DNA of 64,000 nt from Micromonospora zingiberis (lineage in GTDB: Bacteria; Actinomycetota; Actinomycetes; Mycobacteriales; Micromonosporaceae). The notes under the pieces are model-generated. The model was not told the origin of the DNA. It ran no database searches and saw only the letters and a list, made by a program, of their open reading frames with translations. Positions 59,762 to 64,000 of this stretch are shown here, piece by piece. Every line of letters begins with the position of its first letter. Within the stretch, counting starts at the first letter, position 1. The position numbers and the translations under genes were made by a program. The stretch covers positions 372,001 through 436,000 of the forward strand of contig NZ_SJJR01000003.1 of assembly GCF_004331455.1 (NCBI RefSeq), read 5' to 3'.

Positions 59762-60808
59762 TCAGGCGGAGAAGTCGAGGATCACCTTGATGTCCTTCGG
59801 GCCGGGGGAGTAGGCGGTGGCGTACTCCGACAGCGGCACCCGACGGGTGATCAGGGAGGCGAGCCAGGTCCGGTCGGCCCGGGACAACGCCTCGGCGGCG
59901 GCGTTCCAGTGCCGCCGGTTCGCGTTGACCGAGCCGAACACCACGTTGTTCTCCAACACCAGGGTGCGGTTGAGCGCACCGGCGTCGAAGTCGATGGTCC
60001 GGCCGCCGCTGGAAACCCCGGCCAGGCAGACGATCCCGGTGGGTGCGACCTTGCACATGGCTTCGAGGACGACCACCGGTGCACCGGTGCACTCGACGAT
60101 GACGTCCGGCTCGAAGTCGAGCTGGTCGAGCGAGCCGGCGTGGTAGGTGGCGCCGAGCGCGCCGGCCAGCGCCGGCTTCGGACCCTCGGTGGCCAGGTCC
60201 AGCACGTGTACGGAGAGACCCCGCTGGCTGGCCAGCAGGGCGGCCAGCAGGCCGATCGGGCCGGCTCCGGTGATCAACGCGGTACGCGGTTGCCACTCCG
60301 ACCGCTCGCCGATCCGGAAGATGTGGTCCCACGCCTTGACCACCACACTTGTCGGTTCGAGCAGGACCCCGACCTCGCCCAGAGCCGGATCCAGTCCGAC
60401 GGCGAAGCGGGGTTGGAGCCGCCAGCGTTGCCGGGCGAAGCCGGGCAGCGCCTTGATGCCGTGCTCGGTGAACATCCCGTTGCGGCACATGTCCCACTCG
60501 TCGACCGCGCAGTTCGGGCAGGGCAGCGGGTCCGGGTGCCGGACGATCCCGGCCACCAGGTCACCGGGTTGCAGAGTGCCGGTCGGATCCTCGATCACCC
60601 GGCCCAGCGACTCGTGCCCGAGCACCAGGTGGTCCGTGCCGGGCGGGGCCTCGCCGTACTGCCCCTCGATGATCTCAAGGTCCGTGCCGCAGATGCCCAC
60701 CGCGATGGCCTCCACCAGGATCGCCCCCTCCTCGGTGGCCGGTTCCGGGTAGTCGTCGAGCAGCCGCAGCGAGCCGGGCACTCCGGGGATCACAGTCACA
60801 GCGCGCAC
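59762..60808 (-). CDS. Zinc-dependent dehydrogenase, glucose-1-dehydrogenase-like
   Basis: A 348-residue medium-chain dehydrogenase. VGICGTDLEI gives zinc ligand Cys40 and GHESLG gives His65-Glu66. The structural-zinc loop CPNCAVDEWDMCRNG has three Cys and an Asp in place of the usual four Cys, as in archaeal/haloarchaeal glucose dehydrogenases. The NAD(P) loop is ITGAGPIGLLAALLA, and VVFGSVNANRRHW is a glucose-dehydrogenase-like C-terminal block. It probably oxidises an aldose with NAD(P)+. It lies on the opposite strand, between nuoB and nuoC. Confidence 0.85.
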   Translation of the reverse strand: MRAVTVIPGVPGSLRLLDDYPEPATEEGAILVEAIAVGICGTDLEIIEGQYGEAPPGTDHLVLGHESLGRVIEDPTGTLQPGDLVAGIVRHPDPLPCPNCAVDEWDMCRNGMFTEHGIKALPGFARQRWRLQPRFAVGLDPALGEVGVLLEPTSVVVKAWDHIFRIGERSEWQPRTALITGAGPIGLLAALLASQRGLSVHVLDLATEGPKPALAGALGATYHAGSLDQLDFEPDVIVECTGAPVVVLEAMCKVAPTGIVCLAGVSSGGRTIDFDAGALNRTLVLENNVVFGSVNANRRHWNAAAEALSRADRTWLASLITRRVPLSEYATAYSPGPKDIKVILDFSA

Positions 60809-60920
60809 GGGCCCATCCTGCTGCTCGGTGGCGGGCCGCCGCCGGTAAAGCCCGGATCCTCACCCGGCCGCGCGCACCAGGCCGGCGCGCTGCGCCCTGC
60901 TCGGCCATAGGATCAGCGTC

Positions 60921-61628
60921 ATGACACCGGAAGAGGCCGGCCAGCGGCTCGTCGCGCTGCTCGCATCCGTCGAGGCCACCGCGACGGTTTCCGGAGGCCA
61001 GGCACACGCCCGGGCCACCGTCGACGTACCCCCGCAGGCGTGGCGGGCGGCGCTGCTGGCCGCGCGCGACGACACCGAACTGGCCTGCGACTTCTTCGAC
61101 TGGCTCTCCGCCGTGGACGAGCTGGCCGAGGGCTTCGACGTGGTGGCCCACCTGTGGTCCACCACCCACCGGCACGGTCTGCTGCTGCGGGCGCGGGTGC
61201 CCCGGGCGACCCCGACGATCGACTCGGTGGTGGCGGTCTATCCGGGCGCGGCCTGGCACGAGCGGGAAACCCACGAGATGTTCGGCATCGACTTCGCCGG
61301 CCACGACGACCTGCGTCCGTTGCTGCTGCCGCCCGAGTTCGAAGGGCATCCGCTGCGCAAGGAGTTCGTGCTCGCCTCGCGGGTGGCCAAGCCGTGGCCC
61401 GGCGCGAAGGAGCCGGGCGAGTCGGAGGCGGGCGGTGGCCGACGGCCGATCCGGCCACCCGGCGTACCGGCCCCGGGCGAGTGGGGCACCACGCCGACCC
61501 CGGCCGGTGCCGGCGGCGCCGGTGAGGGTCCGCGCGGCGGCACCCCCGCCCGCCCCGCCCGGGAGCGCCCCGCCCGCCCGGCGCCGGGCGCCCGCACCCC
61601 TGAGCCCGACGAGGGGAGTACGCCCTGA
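60921..61628 (+). CDS. nuoC: NuoC-type complex I 30-kDa subunit
   Basis: A 235-residue protein. Residues about 95-150 hold the 30-kDa subunit signature WHERETHEMFGIDFAGH followed by DDLRPLLLPPEFEGHPLRKEF. The N-terminus (FFDWLSAVDELAEGFDVVAHLWS) also matches. From about 158 on there is a Pro/Gly/Arg-rich tail of nearly 80 residues, absent from typical NuoC. No nuoD follows: its TGA overlaps the ATG of nuoH by one base. It therefore lies in a two-gene unit with nuoH. Confidence 0.88.
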   Translation: MTPEEAGQRLVALLASVEATATVSGGQAHARATVDVPPQAWRAALLAARDDTELACDFFDWLSAVDELAEGFDVVAHLWSTTHRHGLLLRARVPRATPTIDSVVAVYPGAAWHERETHEMFGIDFAGHDDLRPLLLPPEFEGHPLRKEFVLASRVAKPWPGAKEPGESEAGGGRRPIRPPGVPAPGEWGTTPTPAGAGGAGEGPRGGTPARPARERPARPAPGARTPEPDEGSTP

Positions 61629-62590
61629 TGCCACTGTGGCTGGAACTGGTGATCCGGATCGGCGGCGTGCTGGTCGCGTTCCTCGTGCTGCCGCTGCTGG
61701 TGGGGCAGGCGGAACACAAGGTGATGGCACACATGCAGGGCCGACTCGGGCCGATGTACGCGGGCGGGTTCCACGGCTGGGCACAGCTCATCGCCGACGG
61801 GGTGAAGTTCGTACAGAAGGAGGACGTCACCCCGCGCGCGGCGGACCGGCCGGTGTTCCGGCTGGCTCCGGTGGTGGCCCTGGTGCCGTACCTGCTGGCC
61901 CTGCTGGTCATCCCACTGGGCCCGAACGACCTGGTGGGGCAGCCGCTGGACGTCGGTCTGTTCTTCGTGCTCGCGGTGGTCGGCGTGGGCGTGCTGGCCG
62001 TGCTGATGTCGGCCTGGGCGTCGGCCAACAAGTACAGCCTGCTCGGCGGGGTCCGTGGCGCCGCCCAGCTGCTCGGCTACGAGCTGCCGCTGGTGCTGGC
62101 CGCCGCGTCGGTGGCGATGGCCGCCGGCACGCTGAGCCTCTCCGGCATCGTCGAGGCGTGGCAGCCGTGGTGGCTGATCTGGCAGGCGCCCGCGATGCTG
62201 GTCTTCTTCGTGGCCGGCCTGGCGGAGATCCGCCGCCCGCCGTTCGACATGCCGGTGGCCGACTCGGAGCTGGTCTTCGGGTACATGACCGAGTACACCG
62301 GCCTGCGCTTCGCGTTCCTGCTGCTCGCCGAGTACGTCGGCATCGTGGTGATCGCCGCGCTGACCACCGTGCTGTTCCTCGGTGGCTGGCAGGGCCCGTT
62401 CGCCGACGCGCAGCTCGGCTGGCTCTGGACCCTGCTCAAGGTCGCCGCCGTCAGTTTCGTGATCATTTGGCTGCGGGTCTCGTACCCCCGACTGCGCGAG
62501 GACCAACTCCAACGCCTCTGCTGGCTGGTCCTGGTCCCCACCGCCCTGGCCCAACTGGTCCTAACCGCCGCCATCCGCCTAGCCCTCTAA
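61628..62590 (+). CDS. nuoH: NuoH-type complex I membrane subunit
   Basis: A 320-residue membrane protein of about eight helices. AEHKVMAHMQGRLGPMYAGGFHGWAQLIADGVKFVQKED is the conserved NuoH opening near the quinone site, and LAEIRRPPFDMPVADSELVFGYMTEYTGLRFA is the acidic loop and helix that couples quinone chemistry to proton movement; its Glu and Asp residues are intact. It forms the quinone chamber with NuoB and NuoD in a complete enzyme. Here it ends the partial cluster and is followed by hairpin H4. Confidence 0.93.
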   Translation: MPLWLELVIRIGGVLVAFLVLPLLVGQAEHKVMAHMQGRLGPMYAGGFHGWAQLIADGVKFVQKEDVTPRAADRPVFRLAPVVALVPYLLALLVIPLGPNDLVGQPLDVGLFFVLAVVGVGVLAVLMSAWASANKYSLLGGVRGAAQLLGYELPLVLAAASVAMAAGTLSLSGIVEAWQPWWLIWQAPAMLVFFVAGLAEIRRPPFDMPVADSELVFGYMTEYTGLRFAFLLLAEYVGIVVIAALTTVLFLGGWQGPFADAQLGWLWTLLKVAAVSFVIIWLRVSYPRLREDQLQRLCWLVLVPTALAQLVLTAAIRLAL

Positions 62591-62627
62591 CCCACCCTCC
62601 CCACCCCTCCCCACCCCCTCTGTGCCG

Positions 62628-62696
62628 CGATCTTGCACTTTCGGTCTGCCTTTAGCGGCTTATGCGGCAAATGCGGCGACAGAAAGTGCAAGATCG
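62628..62696. repeat. GATCTTGCACTTT hairpin family, copy H4
   Basis: Arms 62628-62646 and 62678-62696 pair at 18 of 19 positions around a 31-nt loop. It lies between the convergent nuoH and thiol-transferase genes, with C-rich left and G-rich right flanks that themselves are roughly complementary. It is the best-preserved copy. Confidence 0.8.
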
Positions 62697-62749
62697 GCGG
62701 GCGTGGGGACGCGGGCGGGGTGGGGGCGGGTGGGGGTGGGGGTGGGGGG

Positions 62750-63796
62750 TTAGGGGAGGGGGGTGTGGGTGGGGGTGAGCTGTTCGGGGGTGGGCGGGGG
62801 TGGTGGGGGAGTGCCGTCGCCGAAGGGGCGGCCGCCGAGGGAGTCGCGGTCGTGCGGGGTGAGCCAGTTCGACAGGTCGGGGCCGAGGGGCACCACTCCG
62901 GTCGGGTTGATGTCCCGGTGCACCTCGTAGTAGTGCCGCTTGATGTGGTCGAAGTCGACGGTGTCGCCGAAGCCGGGGGTGGTGAACAGATCCCGGGCGT
63001 ACGCCCACAGCACCGGCATCTCGCTCAGCTTCTGCCGGTTGCACTTGAAGTGGCCGTGGTACACCGGGTCGAAGCGGACCAGCGTGGTGAACAGCCGTAC
63101 GTCCGCCTCGGTGATCGTGTCGCCGACCAGGTAGCGCTGCCCGGCGAGTCGCTCGCTGAGCCAGTCCAGCCGGTCGAACAGCCGGTGGTACGCCTTCTCG
63201 TACGCCGCCTGGCTGCCGGCGAAGCCACACCGGTAAACGCCGTTGTTGACGTCGCGGAAGACGACCGCGTTGACCTCGTCGATCTCGGCGCGTAGCTGCT
63301 CGGGATACAGATCCGGGGCACCGGTCCGCTGGTACGCGGTCCACTCGGTGGACAGGTCGAGGCTCATCTGCGCGAAGTCGTTGGTCACCACCTGCCCGGT
63401 CGGCACGTCCACGATGGCCGGCACGGTGATGCCCCGGGGGTAGTCGGGATAGCGGGCGAAGTACGCCTCCTGGATGCGTTCGATGCCGAGCACCGGGTCC
63501 CGCCCGCCGGGGTCGAGGTCGAAGGTCCAGCTCCGGGCGTCGTGGGTCGGCCCGGTGACGCCCATCGAGAGGACGTCCTCCAGGCCCAACAGCCGCCGTA
63601 CGATGATCAGCCGGTTCGCCCACGGGCAGGCGCGGCTGACCACCAGCCGGTAGCGCCCGGGCTCGACCGGGTAGCCGTCCCGCCCGTCGGCGGTGATCCG
63701 GGTGGTGATGTACCGCTGGTCCCGGTTGAACTCACCGCCCGGCTCGACGTACTTCCCACCGGTCTGCATCCGGCCCTCGTCGTTTTCCGCCGTCAT
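62750..63796 (-). CDS. ECM4/YqjG-type thiol transferase (glutathionyl-hydroquinone reductase family)
   Basis: A 348-residue protein. The thioredoxin-like domain has RLVVSRACPWANRLIIVRRLLGL with active-site Cys57, and the helical GST-C domain follows (AYEKAYHRLFDRLDWLSERLAGQRYLVGDTITEADVRLF). Family enzymes reduce glutathionyl-hydroquinones. Actinomycetes usually use mycothiol rather than glutathione, so a mycothiol-linked reaction is the more likely one; this is inference. The C-terminus is Pro-rich (TPPPPPPTPEQL). The ATG at 63796 follows GAGGAGCGAGG. Confidence 0.88.
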   Translation of the reverse strand: MTAENDEGRMQTGGKYVEPGGEFNRDQRYITTRITADGRDGYPVEPGRYRLVVSRACPWANRLIIVRRLLGLEDVLSMGVTGPTHDARSWTFDLDPGGRDPVLGIERIQEAYFARYPDYPRGITVPAIVDVPTGQVVTNDFAQMSLDLSTEWTAYQRTGAPDLYPEQLRAEIDEVNAVVFRDVNNGVYRCGFAGSQAAYEKAYHRLFDRLDWLSERLAGQRYLVGDTITEADVRLFTTLVRFDPVYHGHFKCNRQKLSEMPVLWAYARDLFTTPGFGDTVDFDHIKRHYYEVHRDINPTGVVPLGPDLSNWLTPHDRDSLGGRPFGDGTPPPPPPTPEQLTPTHTPLP

Positions 63797-63873
63797 CGCC
63801 TCGCTCCTCGCCCGTGCCGGCTGCCGTCCGGGTCCCATCATGGCTGACGCTGCGCCCGCTGGCTCGGCAAGAA

Positions 63874-64000
63874 GTGCGGGAGGCCGAGCCAGGGCAGGAA
63901 ACACCGATGACCGAGCCAGGGCTGGAAACACCGACGACCGAGGCAAGGAAGGAAGCGCTGGAGACGGAGTTGCGAGCGACGACGGACCTGGACGGACCGC
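63874..64000 (+). CDS. Possible N-terminus of an unidentified protein, partial
   Basis: A frame with a GTG at 63874 or an ATG at 63907 (AGGAAA upstream) stays open to the window end and would encode MTEPGLETPTTEARKEAL..., an acidic, Pro-containing start. Third positions are fairly G/C-rich. It is divergent from the thiol transferase gene. A 27-bp direct repeat (period multiple of three) duplicates nine codons. The family cannot be recognised from so little, and another frame from 63840 is open too. Confidence 0.4.
   Translation, partial: MREAEPGQETPMTEPGLETPTTEARKEALETELRATTDLDGP
63884..63937. repeat. 27-bp direct repeat
   Basis: Two adjacent copies of a 27-bp unit starting CCGAGCCAGGGC (63884 and 63911) differ at two positions. 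It is either part of a coding N-terminus or of the promoter region of the gene at the window edge. Confidence 0.7.

Noticed and set aside
57742..62590. Group 4 membrane-bound hydrogenase reading of NuoB/C/H
   Set aside because: No large subunit with NiFe-binding CxxC pairs and no maturation genes are present; NuoC and NuoB read as complex I types.

Overview
The window is 64 kb of very GC-rich DNA with strong G/C preference at third codon positions, many GTG/TTG starts and GGAGG-type ribosome binding sites. Gene content (DUF3152, DUF3107, MoeZ, actinobacterial TetR and ferritin-like proteins, polyphosphate-glucokinase-like ROK kinase, CBM2-tailed Ser/Thr kinase, SpoIIE-type phosphatase) and the intergenic repeats point to an actinomycete of the Micromonosporaceae, most like Micromonospora or Salinispora. 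This is inferred from reading, not from a search. It looks like chromosomal core and near-core DNA. No rRNA, tRNA, CRISPR array or biosynthetic cluster was seen.

Layout. 1-9.1 kb: partial GNAT, membrane-anchored lytic transglycosylase, FmdB zinc ribbon, cyclase-STAND regulator, secreted phospholipase A2, BON-methyltransferase fusion, ABC-F ATPase, ROK kinase. 9.1-14.3 kb: TPR and Smr proteins, a frameshifted tyrosine integrase (scar of a lost element), a membrane protein and a membrane-fused M28 peptidase. 14.4-18.8 kb: tightly coupled signalling operon (receiver-SpoIIE phosphatase, CHASE3 histidine kinase, Rcp1-like receiver, inositol-phosphatase-family enzyme). 19.4-27.1 kb: secreted coiled-coil protein, spermidine-synthase-like membrane protein, Ser/Thr kinase with extracellular CBM2-like domain, TrkA/TrkH potassium uptake, secreted glycerophosphodiesterase. 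28.2-32.9 kb: complete branched-chain-amino-acid-type ABC importer. 32.9-39 kb: lipoprotein, RecQ-phosphoribosyltransferase fusion, histidine-rich exported protein, XRE regulator, methyltransferase.

39-54.7 kb holds a conserved actinobacterial neighbourhood (DEAD-box helicase, ferritin-like protein, DUF3107, TetR, alpha/beta hydrolase, two DUF3152 metalloprotease-like proteins, MoeZ, and the alkyltransferase-like protein). From memory it matches the M. tuberculosis Rv3211-Rv3204 region. A 1083-residue disordered repeat protein, a squalene-cyclase-fold protein and proBA sit within it. 54.7-64 kb: an MFS transporter coupled to a PLP-dependent lyase, then an incomplete complex I set (NuoB, NuoC, NuoH) interrupted by DUF2252 and a glucose-dehydrogenase-like enzyme, an ECM4-type thiol transferase, and a possible partial gene at the edge.

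The most unusual material is between genes: (1) four hairpins of about 70 bp with near-identical arms (GATCTTGCACTTT) and unrelated loops of 29-31 nt; (2) four paired copies of an about 25-bp AAGGAAGGGCCCC..TTAACGCC element; (3) a 316-bp element with perfect 23-bp terminal inverted repeats ending in TA, whose edge forms the proA stop codon; (4) two tandem-repeat tracts (25 bp and 34 bp). No single undescribed multi-gene system is proven here. The best candidates are the dispersed hairpin family, the orphan NuoB/C/H set and the signalling operon.
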